Assembly (NCBI RefSeq): GCF_000455485.1 | Contig: NZ_CBQR020000036.1 | Location: forward strand, 1-64,000 | Direction: 5' to 3' | From: Gorillibacterium massiliense | Lineage (GTDB): Bacteria; Bacillota; Bacilli; Paenibacillales; NBRC-103111 | Length of the DNA stretch: 64,000 bases | Shown here: one piece after another, positions 50,051-57,896 of the stretch | Position numbering within the stretch: position 1 is the first letter of the stretch | Layout: every line of letters starts with the position of its first letter | Program-made: the position numbers and the translations under genes | The notes under the pieces: model-generated | The model's database searches: none | What the model saw: the letters and a program-made list of their open reading frames with translations, nothing else | What the model was told of the DNA's origin: nothing

Positions 50051-50428
50051 ATGATTAATAAACTTGGCCAAGTTATGTTGTATGTAAGCAATCAAGACGA
50101 ATCCAAAGATTTTTGGACAGAAAAACTAGGGTTTGAAGTGATCTCAGAAGAAACCAATGGACCGATGAAGTGGATCGAAGTTGCTCCTAAGGGCGCAGAA
50201 ACCAGCATTGTGCTTCATAATAAAGAGTTTGTTGCTCAAATGAATCCAGAAATGAATCTGGGAACACCATCTTTAATGTATTTTACGGATCATCTCGATC
50301 AATTGCGTCGGGATTTGACAGACAAAAACGTCACAGTTGGAGAGATTGTTGAACTCCCCTCCGGACGAGTCTTTAATTTCGCGGATAATGAAAATAATTA
50401 CTTTGCCGTATTGGAAAAAAATAAATAA
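50051..50428 (+). CDS. VOC-family protein
   Basis: 125 residues: QVMLYVSNQDESKDFWTEKL opens the first beta-alpha-beta unit, PSLMYFTDHLDQLRRDL the second, ending SGRVFNFADNENNYFAVLE with the usual late Glu. Glyoxalase/bleomycin-resistance-like; substrate unknown. ATG after GAGGAGCG. Probably co-transcribed with the AHSA1 gene 90 bp upstream. Confidence 0.88.
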   Translation: MINKLGQVMLYVSNQDESKDFWTEKLGFEVISEETNGPMKWIEVAPKGAETSIVLHNKEFVAQMNPEMNLGTPSLMYFTDHLDQLRRDLTDKNVTVGEIVELPSGRVFNFADNENNYFAVLEKNK

Positions 50429-50493
50429 AAATCCCCACCAGACTAATTTCAGCCAATGGGGAAGTCGTAAGAGGAACGTTAGCAGAACAAATA

Positions 50494-50545
50494 AGCGGCA
50501 GTCTAGGACTATGTTTATAGTCTAAGATTGCTGCTGTTTTTTTAT
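50494..50545 (+). terminator. Rho-independent terminator
   Basis: GCGGCAGTCTAGGACTAT (50494-50511) pairs with ATAGTCTAAGATTGCTGCTG (50517-50536) with two mismatches, then TTTTTTTA. Confidence 0.82.
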
Positions 50546-50650
50546 AGAAAGGTATAAATTGTAGGTAAGACCACAAAAAGGACAATGCACAAAGTTACCG
50601 AATCAGTATATGAACGGATCTTTTTGGTTAACCAAAGGAGGAAAGTGAGT

Positions 50651-51019
50651 ATGAATGGTGTTGGTCTATTTGTTGAAGACATGGAAAAGATGGTTTCATT
50701 TTATAGAAATATCCTAAACTTTGAAACAGATTGGGACGGTGGAATGTTCGCAAGTTTCAAAAAGGGTAATGATGGCTTATTTATGTATGATCGAAAAGAT
50801 TTCGCAAAGTCTATTGGCGAAATGTATTATCCGCCGAACGGAATAAATCTTACAATGGAAATGTACCTAGGCTTTACTACGAATGAGGTTGATAAAGAAT
50901 ATGAAAGATTGAGAAATCTTCATGTAAGGATCATAACAGAGTTGGCGACTCAACCGTGGGGGCAGAGAAACTTTTTTATTGCAGACCCTGAGGGGAATCT
51001 TATAGAAATCGGAGATTAA
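50651..51019 (+). CDS. VOC-family protein
   Basis: 122 residues from ATG 50651 with a strong AAAGGAGG. NGVGLFVEDMEKMVSFYRNI and the C-terminal RNFFIADPEGNLIEIGD give a standard two-module VOC protein with a terminal metal-side Glu. Own terminator downstream at 51113. Substrate unknown. Confidence 0.88.
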   Translation: MNGVGLFVEDMEKMVSFYRNILNFETDWDGGMFASFKKGNDGLFMYDRKDFAKSIGEMYYPPNGINLTMEMYLGFTTNEVDKEYERLRNLHVRIITELATQPWGQRNFFIADPEGNLIEIGD

Positions 51020-51112
51020 TTGAGATCCATAGAATCGATCATGTGGGTATAATTGTTAGACTGGCGGAACGAATCGGATAAAAGTCGAATATCGCCAACC
51101 TATTAGTTTGAG

Positions 51113-51146
51113 TAAAAGCTTGAGAAATCAGGCTTTTATTTTTTAT
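51113..51146 (+). terminator. Rho-independent terminator
   Basis: TAAAAGCTTGA/TCAGGCTTTTA hairpin (51113-51139) followed by a T-rich run TTTTTTATT. Confidence 0.78.
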
Positions 51147-51201
51147 TATAAGAAATATTGTGTTTTGAAAAAACGTACAAAAGGAATGGGGAAAAAACAA
51201 G

Positions 51202-51699
51202 ATGATTTCTATACGAAATGTTCAACCGACAGATTTAGAACAGCTGCAATTGATTGAGAATGAAGGCTTCTCGGTTGAAGAAGCTGCCACGAAAGAAGCA
51301 TTTGTGCAGAGAATCAAGCTGATAGCGGATACCTTTATTGTGGCGGTGAGGGATGAGAAGATTCTTGGATATATTAATGGTCCCATTATTCATCAACCTT
51401 ATATAACGGATGATCTATTTACGGAAATCAAAGGAAATCCGAAAAGAGGGGGATATCAGAGCGTTTTAGGATTGGTAGTGTCCAAACAAGCTAGAAATCA
51501 AGGGTTAGCAAAAATATTAATTAAAAAGATGGAAGAGCTAGTAAAGGAGAATGAGAGAGAGGGGATCACATTAACTTGTAAGCGGGAACTAGTTTCTTTT
51601 TATGAAACATTTGGATTTGTAAACCATGGGTTGTCTGAATCAAAGCATGGCGGAGTAAACTGGTATAACTTGCTTAAATTAAGAGAGAGTATGAATTAA
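51202..51699 (+). CDS. GNAT acetyltransferase
   Basis: 165 residues: MISIRNVQPTDLEQLQLIEN, SVLGLVVSKQARNQGLAKIL with the acetyl-CoA loop, and YETFGFVNHG near the end. Resembles the arylalkylamine/serotonin N-acetyltransferase-like group of small bacterial GNATs. Substrate unknown. ATG after AAGGAATGGGG. Confidence 0.88.
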   Translation: MISIRNVQPTDLEQLQLIENEGFSVEEAATKEAFVQRIKLIADTFIVAVRDEKILGYINGPIIHQPYITDDLFTEIKGNPKRGGYQSVLGLVVSKQARNQGLAKILIKKMEELVKENEREGITLTCKRELVSFYETFGFVNHGLSESKHGGVNWYNLLKLRESMN

Positions 51700-51924
51700 T
51701 TCGATCGGCAGTATTCCGGTAAAATGTGCTGATATCTATCCGTGATTCCAGTGTCTATTTCTGGCGGGAGGGCCCAACGATCTCTGGAAGAAGGATATGC
51801 AAATGAAATGTTTGTATTTCATTGTTTCTACATGGTTTCAACATCATTTTCTCACATATTAAGGCTATATTGAACTTGTAAGATTCAAATAAAGCAAGAT
51901 CAATATTAATTTGAGGTGAACGAT

Positions 51925-52188
51925 ATGAGTTGTTGCGGCGGACATCATAACCATCAACAAGATGAACACCAGCATAATGGAACACAAGCAGAGAAAAATA
52001 CTAAGATTAACTGGATGATGATCATATGTTGTGTTCTTCCTCTAGCTGTGGCTGCTGTGTTGCTCTTGAGTGGCACAGTATCGGGAAACTTAGGGAATAG
52101 TATGATTTTCCTCCTCGCCCTCATTTGCCCGTTATCCCACATGGTTATCATGCCTTTTATGATGCGTAGAAATAAAAATCATTCGTGA
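51925..52188 (+). CDS. His/Cys-rich small membrane protein, probable metal binding
   Basis: 87 residues from ATG 51925 after GAGGTG. The N-terminus MSCCGGHHNHQQDEHQHNGT has two Cys and six His in 20 residues, a likely copper or other soft-metal site. Two membrane segments follow (about 31-53 and 58-80), the second containing ALICPLSHMVIMPFMM. Similar to DUF2933-type proteins found beside copper genes. Followed by CueP and a multicopper oxidase, which supports a copper role. Confidence 0.75.
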   Translation: MSCCGGHHNHQQDEHQHNGTQAEKNTKINWMMIICCVLPLAVAAVLLLSGTVSGNLGNSMIFLLALICPLSHMVIMPFMMRRNKNHS

Positions 52189-52210
52189 TATAACGAATCT
52201 GTGATCAATG

Positions 52211-52246
52211 GAAAGGCTGCCGAAGAAATGAATTCGGCAGCCTTGT
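52211..52246 (+). terminator. Rho-independent terminator
   Basis: AAGGCTGCCGAA (52212-52223)/TTCGGCAGCCTT (52232-52243), 12-bp perfect stem, short T tail. Confidence 0.78.
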
Positions 52247-52273
52247 TAAAATATTGGGGGGATCGTTTAAAAA

Positions 52274-52828
52274 ATGAAAAGAAAAATAGTATTGACTTCT
52301 GTGCTAGGTGCCGTTGTGGTAGTTCTTCTGTCTGTTTATTGGGGGAATAACCAAAGAAATGCGCCCAGTAAAATGAATAATCAAGACATCAAGCAACTGG
52401 TGCAGGATTTCAGTTCAGGCAAACAAAAAGCAAAATCAGCTTCTATAACATCTAACCAACTTATTGTGACCAGAAGCGGCTCTAGATCGGTAACCTATGA
52501 ACTGCCCACTAACGAATTTTTTCTTTCGATTGCTCCCTACGTAGAGAAAACGCATCCTTGCGCTACTCACAACTTGGTCAGTTGTCGAGGAGAAATGGTC
52601 AATGAAGAGTTTAAGGTATTCATTGAAGACATTGAGGGCAACGTATTAATTGACCGATCAATGAAATCCCAAGAAAATGGATTTATCGATTTGTGGCTGC
52701 CACGAGATAAAAAGTACAACGTGACGGTCGAGCAGAACGGAAAAATAGCGAAATCCGAAATATCCACTTTCGATAACGACGATACTTGTATCACTACCAT
52801 GCATTTAGTAGATAACAAAAATGTCTAA
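52274..52828 (+). CDS. cueP: CueP-like copper-binding protein
   Basis: 184 residues. N-terminal membrane anchor/signal (about 5-23), then the CueP core: LPTNEFFLSIAPYVEKTHPC (C96), NLVSCRGEM (C104), GFIDLWLPRD and DNDDTC (C172). These three Cys are the copper ligands of CueP. In Salmonella CueP supplies copper to periplasmic SodCII; in Gram-positives it is extracytoplasmic and surface-tethered. Convergent with the multicopper oxidase (6 bp between stops). Confidence 0.9.
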   Translation: MKRKIVLTSVLGAVVVVLLSVYWGNNQRNAPSKMNNQDIKQLVQDFSSGKQKAKSASITSNQLIVTRSGSRSVTYELPTNEFFLSIAPYVEKTHPCATHNLVSCRGEMVNEEFKVFIEDIEGNVLIDRSMKSQENGFIDLWLPRDKKYNVTVEQNGKIAKSEISTFDNDDTCITTMHLVDNKNV

Positions 52829-52834
52829 ATTTGC

Positions 52835-54424
52835 TTATTCGGGCTTATTGCCCGCGCTGGGATCTGCAGTAAAATTTGATTGGTAATCCGAGTACTTTAG
52901 CTCCGTTACCATGCCTGCGGAAGCATGATGAAGTTCGTGACAGTGGAACATCCAGTTGCCTGGATTATCCGCTTTGAATGCGACGATATATTCTTCTCCC
53001 GGTTTGATATTCAGAGTGTCTTTCATTACGGGTGAACCCGTGAACGATTTTCCGTTCTTGCTGAGTACTTGGAAAAAGTGACCGTGTAAATGCATAGGGT
53101 GATCCACATCAGGCGATTTATTTTTCAAACGAACTTTAACCGTATCGCCTTTTTTAACATGTAACGGGTCCGTTTCAGGGGAAGATTTACCGTTGATGGT
53201 GTATAAAGTCGCATCATTTTTAGTAGTTGTATTTAACTCCATCGTATATTCATGGTCAAATTTCTGGTTAAGATTGAAGGTGTTTTGGCCGGTTTGACCG
53301 TATATCGCTAGGTCTACAACAGGGAGCTCTTCCATTGCATTTGAAATGTCAGCAGATGCTGAAGAACCCTCATAAGCAATAACTGCTCGCATGCCAGATG
53401 CAAATGGAGAGGCGCTGTGATCTTCGATAAGCCACTGTCCGGGATTGTTTGCTGTAAATTCAAGATCGTAACGCTCACCCGGCCCAATGCTCACGATGCT
53501 ATCCTTCAGAATTCCTGGATTGTTTATGGGTTGCCCATCCGTTGCGACAACTTTGAATTCGTGGCCATGGAGGTGGATTCGATGGGGGAGATAGCCGGCA
53601 TTGATAAGCCGCAGCCGAACTTTATCTCCTTCCTTAACGGTAAGCGGCTCAATTAACGAACCGGACTTTCCATTAATGGTGAAGACGTCATACATGTTCA
53701 TATCATGCTCCATTGGAGCATTTGAATGATTAGATGCGGATGAATCCATGTTCATTTGACTGTGGTCCATTCCGGACATATCGCTAGACATATCCATACC
53801 CGACATTCCCGTTCCATTGCTTACCCACTCGTCCAATACCAATGTATAATCACGGTCGACCTTATCATCATTTGGGCCTTCAACAACTAAAGTACCATAC
53901 AGGCCCCGATCAACTTGATTGACGCTATCTTGGTGGGAATGATACCAATAGGTGCCAGGAACAGTAGCTTTGAATTCATACGTATACGTTTCTCCCGGTT
54001 TTACTGCATTCTGTGTTACGCCGGGAATGCCATCCATGTTGTTCGGTACAGGATACCCATGCCAATGAATCGAAACTGGCACCGGCAGTTCATTTTTAAG
54101 ATTGACTTTAACCGTATCGCCTTGCTTAACGCGGATTTGCGGCCCGGGAACCATATTATTAAAGGTCCAGACGGGAGTCGTTACGCCCGGCGCTATTTCT
54201 TGATTGCTTGCCATGGCTGTCAAATTAATTTCTCTGCCAGAGAGTATGGTCGGTATAACCGTTGATCTAACGGGAATTTCGGAATCCTTGGTTTTATTCG
54301 ACTGCATAGACGAATGGTCCATTTGAGAATGATCCATTTCTGTGGAGGAACGATTGCATCCTGCCAATACGACTGACAATACACCGACAGCCAGTAAACA
54401 CTTCATTTTCATGCTTAGTTTCAT
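52835..54424 (-). CDS. Multicopper oxidase lipoprotein
   Basis: 529 residues. Signal peptide with lipobox LAGC near residue 22. Three cupredoxin domains with all copper motifs: SIHWHGYP and YWYHSHQD (T2/T3), HPMHLHGHFF and WMFHCHELHH (T1/T2/T3, the Cys of HCHELH being the T1 ligand). A His/Met-rich linker (SGMDMSSDMSGMDHSQM region near 205-240) is typical of CueO-like cuprous oxidases. Likely oxidises Cu(I) or other metals outside the membrane. Strong GGAGG on the minus strand before the ATG. Confidence 0.93.
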   Translation of the reverse strand: MKLSMKMKCLLAVGVLSVVLAGCNRSSTEMDHSQMDHSSMQSNKTKDSEIPVRSTVIPTILSGREINLTAMASNQEIAPGVTTPVWTFNNMVPGPQIRVKQGDTVKVNLKNELPVPVSIHWHGYPVPNNMDGIPGVTQNAVKPGETYTYEFKATVPGTYWYHSHQDSVNQVDRGLYGTLVVEGPNDDKVDRDYTLVLDEWVSNGTGMSGMDMSSDMSGMDHSQMNMDSSASNHSNAPMEHDMNMYDVFTINGKSGSLIEPLTVKEGDKVRLRLINAGYLPHRIHLHGHEFKVVATDGQPINNPGILKDSIVSIGPGERYDLEFTANNPGQWLIEDHSASPFASGMRAVIAYEGSSASADISNAMEELPVVDLAIYGQTGQNTFNLNQKFDHEYTMELNTTTKNDATLYTINGKSSPETDPLHVKKGDTVKVRLKNKSPDVDHPMHLHGHFFQVLSKNGKSFTGSPVMKDTLNIKPGEEYIVAFKADNPGNWMFHCHELHHASAGMVTELKYSDYQSNFTADPSAGNKPE

Positions 54425-54644
54425 AAAACATTCTTACCTCCATCCCATATTGATGTTCAATACGAGATTGTATAAGATAATTGTGTATATTTTATGTGGA
54501 ATTCATACTAAAAAATAATAATTATCATTTTGTGCAGGTGCTCGTTATTTTACTCTATAATACACATAGGTCTGTAACATCTCGCAGATAATGGAAGAAA
54601 AAAGAAACGAAGGAGCTCTGGTCAAGAAACGATGAGTGTTATTG

Positions 54645-54700
54645 TCTTCATAACTTCTTCATAAGAAGCAAACAAGTTCTTAATTTCCTCCGTTTATAGT
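54645..54700 (+). promoter_or_regulatory. Tandem direct repeats and -10, probable response-regulator site
   Basis: TCTTCATAA occurs at 54645-54653 and again at 54656-54664, 11 bp apart; a related TCTTAATTT lies at 54678-54686, a further 22 bp on. The -10 TATAGT is at 54695-54700. Half-sites on an 11-bp period ahead of a -10 are the usual OmpR/PhoB-type arrangement, and an OmpR-type regulator is encoded 360 bp downstream. Confidence 0.6.
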
Positions 54701-54724
54701 GGAATCATAAGGAGGTAAGAAGAG

Positions 54725-54982
54725 ATGAAGAAAAAATTATGGATTGGCATCACAGCATTGGTTTTGGTTATGGGGATTGGCACAAGCGCGGTATTTGCTG
54801 CTGCAACTGACACCGATCCGAACAACGCTAAAGGTTTTTTTGAACAAATGTTGCCTTTCGCGAGACAAATGCACCCCAATTTGACGGATAAGCAAATCCA
54901 AAATATGTATAATCGCTGCCAGGGTTCAAAGGTCGCAGGCGTGCGGCAAATGATGAATTTTTCTGACACACAAACCCAATAA
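54725..54982 (+). CDS. Small secreted protein of unknown function
   Basis: 85 residues with a clear signal peptide (MKKKLWIGITALVLVMGIGT, cleavage after SAVFAA). The mature part has a QMLPFARQMHPNLTDKQIQN helix and a single Cys in MYNRCQG. I know similar short exported proteins beside two-component systems in Paenibacillus and Bacillus, but no function. Lies directly behind the direct-repeat promoter and ahead of the response regulator, so likely an operon member or regulon output. Confidence 0.75.
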   Translation: MKKKLWIGITALVLVMGIGTSAVFAAATDTDPNNAKGFFEQMLPFARQMHPNLTDKQIQNMYNRCQGSKVAGVRQMMNFSDTQTQ

Positions 54983-55002
54983 GTTCTGTTCACCTCATCA
55001 TC

Positions 55003-55031
55003 GAGAGGCCTCACTCCAGGTGAGGTCTCTC
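55003..55031 (+). other. Intercistronic hairpin
   Basis: GAGAGGCCTCAC (55003-55014)/GTGAGGTCTCTC (55020-55031), 11 of 12 paired, no T run. Between the small secreted protein gene and the response regulator; may limit read-through. Confidence 0.55.
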
Positions 55032-55059
55032 ATGTTATAGGCGGGAAAGGACGGGGAAT

Positions 55060-55767
55060 ATGGAAACTGTTAAAATTCTGGTTGTGGATGACGAGGAATC
55101 CATTATCCAAGTGATCAAAGCTTATCTTGAAAAGAACAATTATATCGTGTATGAAGCGGATACGGGAAAGGGCGCCCTGCATTTATTCGAGAGTTTAAAC
55201 CCTGATCTAATCATACTGGACTTGATGCTGCCCGATATTTCGGGTGAACAAATATGCCGAATGATCCGAAAAACCTCATCTGTCCCAATTCTCATGTTAA
55301 CGGCCAAAAGCACCGAAGACGATATGGTAAACGGTCTGTTAATTGGTGCGGATGATTATATAACTAAACCTTTTAGTCCCCGTGAGTTGCTTGCACGGGT
55401 AATCAGTTTATTAAGAAGAACGAGAACCTCTCCGGCAGCCACAGAAGAAAATACAATCTCTTTCGGTGGAGTGCATTTAGTTATCGATCCAGATCAGCAT
55501 GAAGTTAAGGTCCAAGGAATCCCAATTTCCCTGACTCCTATCGAGTTTAAGCTTCTGGAAGTTCTGGCGAGGCATCCGAGAAGGTCTTTTACTCGATTTG
55601 AGCTGGTGAATTTGATCCAAGGCGATACATTTGAAGGTCTCGAACGGACAATTGATGTGCATATCAAAAACATCCGGCAAAAAATCGGGGATGACCCTAA
55701 GCAGCCCACGTTTATCGCTACGGTATTTGGAGTCGGGTATAAATTTCTGGTGAATCCCGATGAGTAA
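55060..55767 (+). CDS. OmpR-family response regulator
   Basis: 235 residues: receiver domain with DDEES acidic pair, phospho-acceptor D54 (LIILDLMLP), T and K in MLTAKS and ITKPFSPREL; C-terminal winged helix ending TVFGVGYKF. Overlaps the kinase gene by 8 bp. Context of copper genes on one side suggests metal or envelope stress; the direct repeats at 54645-54686 are its candidate binding site. Confidence 0.93.
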   Translation: METVKILVVDDEESIIQVIKAYLEKNNYIVYEADTGKGALHLFESLNPDLIILDLMLPDISGEQICRMIRKTSSVPILMLTAKSTEDDMVNGLLIGADDYITKPFSPRELLARVISLLRRTRTSPAATEENTISFGGVHLVIDPDQHEVKVQGIPISLTPIEFKLLEVLARHPRRSFTRFELVNLIQGDTFEGLERTIDVHIKNIRQKIGDDPKQPTFIATVFGVGYKFLVNPDE

Positions 55768-57160
55768 AAGAGATCTCCGAAAAAAGCTGCTATTTTCCCA
55801 TGTCGGCGTGGCTATTAGTTCCCTTTTGACGATCATTCTTTTGGTCAATTTGGTTATGAGCTATTCATTTGGAAGGTATGAAGAGAATCAGCGGCAGGCG
55901 GAAGTGAATTCGCTATTGCAAAACATGGAAACATCGTTTGATCCGTCAACGGGTCAATGGTCAGCCGGAGCCTTAATGGCTCTATCCCATCAAGCTATTC
56001 TCCGCAATTACAGCGTACGAGTTTTCGATAAAGATCATAACCTGATTTGGGATACCGATCAGATGAGTATGCCCATGCATGGGAGTCTTTCCACCTCTAC
56101 GGAGTATGCGTCTGTACAGGATGGGCAAACCATTACAAAAGCTATCGTAAAGGATGGAGAACAGATTGGTACTCTTGAGATATTGGGAATTGAACGATCC
56201 CTGCAAAGCCTAAATCAACCTTTTCTGAAGCAATTTAATACCTTTTTATGGCTCGCGCTGCTCGCCGTTATTGCCGGAGTTTATTTCTTCAGTGTCTTTG
56301 TTGCAAACAGTATTAGCCGGCCTTTAATAAAAATAAAGCAGATCGCCACAAGGATGAAAGAAGGGGATTTATCCTCCCGTGTTGAGATTTCCGGTCAAGC
56401 GACAGAAGTCGAGGAACTGGGGTTGGCATTAAATCACCTGGCGGACACCTTGGAACAACAGGATAAACTGAGAAAAATGCTGACAGCCGACGTTGCCCAT
56501 GAGCTACGCACGCCGCTGACCACCATCCAAAGTCATCTGGAAGCCTTTCAAGATGGAATCTGGGAAGCGTCTCCAGATAAACTGCAAATTTGCCACGACC
56601 AAGTCATGCGTCTAGTTCAACTGATCAATGATTTGGAGAACTTGGCAGCTGTAGAGAATCCCATGCTGCAGCTTCGAAAAGAAAACCTTTGCCTTAATGA
56701 GGTTGTTCATCAAGCTTTGAACACCATCTCTGGACCATTTGCTTATAAAGATATTCAGGTCGTTGTAAAAGAAGATGAGAAGGTGTACATGAATGGTGAT
56801 TATGCTCGTTTGGTGCAGGTTTTTTCCAATCTTTTTAGCAACGCTTATAAATATACGAATTCCGGGAGTATTCTTGTTACCCTTACCGACAAAGGAACGG
56901 AAGATCAAGTCACCATTACGGATACCGGAATGGGAATTGCCGCGGAAGAACTACCTTTCATTTTTGAAAGGTTCTATCGCGGTGAGAAGTCACGAAACCG
57001 CAAAACGGGTGGTGCCGGAATCGGTCTTGCCATCGTTAAAGCTATCGTTGAAGCACATGAAGGACTAATTTTCGTCGAGAGCACAGTTCATCAAGGCACA
57101 AAAGTAACGGTTCGTTTTCCAAGGGTTGGAGCGAACTTAGAAAGGAATGAGCTTTTATGA
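55760..57160 (+). CDS. Sensor histidine kinase
   Basis: 466 residues: membrane helices at about 13-34 and 161-182 enclosing a 125-residue extracytoplasmic sensor, HAMP (VANSISRPLIKIKQIATRMK), HisKA with ADVAHELRTPL (H247), and HATPase_c with N box FSNLFSNAYKY, ITDTGMGIA and GGAGIGLAIV. No recognisable metal motif in the sensor. Same operon as the regulator and the SHOCT protein. Confidence 0.93.
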   Translation: MSKRDLRKKLLFSHVGVAISSLLTIILLVNLVMSYSFGRYEENQRQAEVNSLLQNMETSFDPSTGQWSAGALMALSHQAILRNYSVRVFDKDHNLIWDTDQMSMPMHGSLSTSTEYASVQDGQTITKAIVKDGEQIGTLEILGIERSLQSLNQPFLKQFNTFLWLALLAVIAGVYFFSVFVANSISRPLIKIKQIATRMKEGDLSSRVEISGQATEVEELGLALNHLADTLEQQDKLRKMLTADVAHELRTPLTTIQSHLEAFQDGIWEASPDKLQICHDQVMRLVQLINDLENLAAVENPMLQLRKENLCLNEVVHQALNTISGPFAYKDIQVVVKEDEKVYMNGDYARLVQVFSNLFSNAYKYTNSGSILVTLTDKGTEDQVTITDTGMGIAAEELPFIFERFYRGEKSRNRKTGGAGIGLAIVKAIVEAHEGLIFVESTVHQGTKVTVRFPRVGANLERNELL

Positions 57161-57375
57161 TGATGGGATATGGCTTTGGTATGGGGATTTTCGGTTTTAT
57201 TATAAATTTCGCGGTTATTATTGGAGTTGTATATTTGGTAATCCGTTTCGTAAAAAGCGAGGGAAATGGGCGGGGAGCTGAAAAACGTGCCGAAGAGATT
57301 CTGGCTGAACGTTTTGCAAGAGGGGAAATAACCGAAGATGAATACAAGCAAATGAAAAAAGCACTACGTAACTAA
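57157..57375 (+). CDS. SHOCT-domain small membrane protein
   Basis: 72 residues: a Gly/Met-rich start (MMMGYGFGMGIFGF), one membrane segment (about 12-30) and a C-terminal SHOCT motif EEILAERFARGEITEDEYKQ. SHOCT is a short oligomerisation helix pair. Overlaps the kinase gene by 4 bp. Small SHOCT proteins are frequent next to copper and multicopper-oxidase genes of Bacillales. Confidence 0.88.
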   Translation: MMMGYGFGMGIFGFIINFAVIIGVVYLVIRFVKSEGNGRGAEKRAEEILAERFARGEITEDEYKQMKKALRN

Positions 57376-57406
57376 AATGGTTAATAGGGAACAAAAGTTA
57401 ACGAAA

Positions 57407-57445
57407 CAAGGAGCAGCTGCCTCGGCAGCAACTCCTTGTTTTCAA
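57407..57445 (+). terminator. Rho-independent terminator
   Basis: AAGGAG-CA-GCTGCC ... GGCAGC-AA-CTCCTT (57408-57437) then GTTTTC. Confidence 0.85.
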
Positions 57446-57896
57446 TAAAAACCAATGTACAGGTTAGTTGAAATAAATAGTTGTTGAAGATAGCTCACTT
57501 ACGAATGGAACCAACCCGATATTGAATGATTACTTCTCATACCACAATGTGTATGTATCTAAAGGATAGAAACCAATATTGTAATAAAATTGTTGGGAAG
57601 AAATTACATAAGCTGTTTTTGCTCCAAGTTTTCCACAGCGTAGTTATCAGGATTACTTTATAGTAAAAGAAAGTTTATAAACAAGGATAGCCTACGTCAT
57701 GCTATATGGGCTGTAGTTAATGCTATACTCAAAGATATATGGGGTGAGGGCACGACAACCTCTGCCTCAGACAGGGCATGGGATCAGAATTTCATGACTG
57801 ATTGGAGGATTTCGCTGATAAGGAGACTTCACCATATCGATCTGCAGATGAACTGTTTCGTTTTACCTTAGGTTATGGAAGAGCAGGAGGCTGATC
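57446..57896. other. Long intergenic region without a recognised gene
   Basis: About 450 bp between the SHOCT gene's terminator and the GH2 gene. AT-rich up to about 57700, with no ORF of coding character on either strand and no repeat matching other parts of the window. It must hold the promoter of the GH2 operon, but I see no convincing -35/-10 pair; TATACT at 57724-57729 is the best -10 candidate. AGGAGG at 57886-57891 is the ribosome binding site of the GH2 gene. Confidence 0.5.

Noticed and set aside
50430..50480. AACGTTAGCAG near 50476 as a further attC-like right box
   Set aside because: No GAATACAACAAC arm precedes it and no left arm is present; a chance match to GTTRRRY.
57446..57896. 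Decayed transposase or riboswitch in the long gap
   Set aside because: No terminal inverted repeats, no target duplication, no recognisable aptamer-like conserved stems; left as unexplained intergenic DNA.
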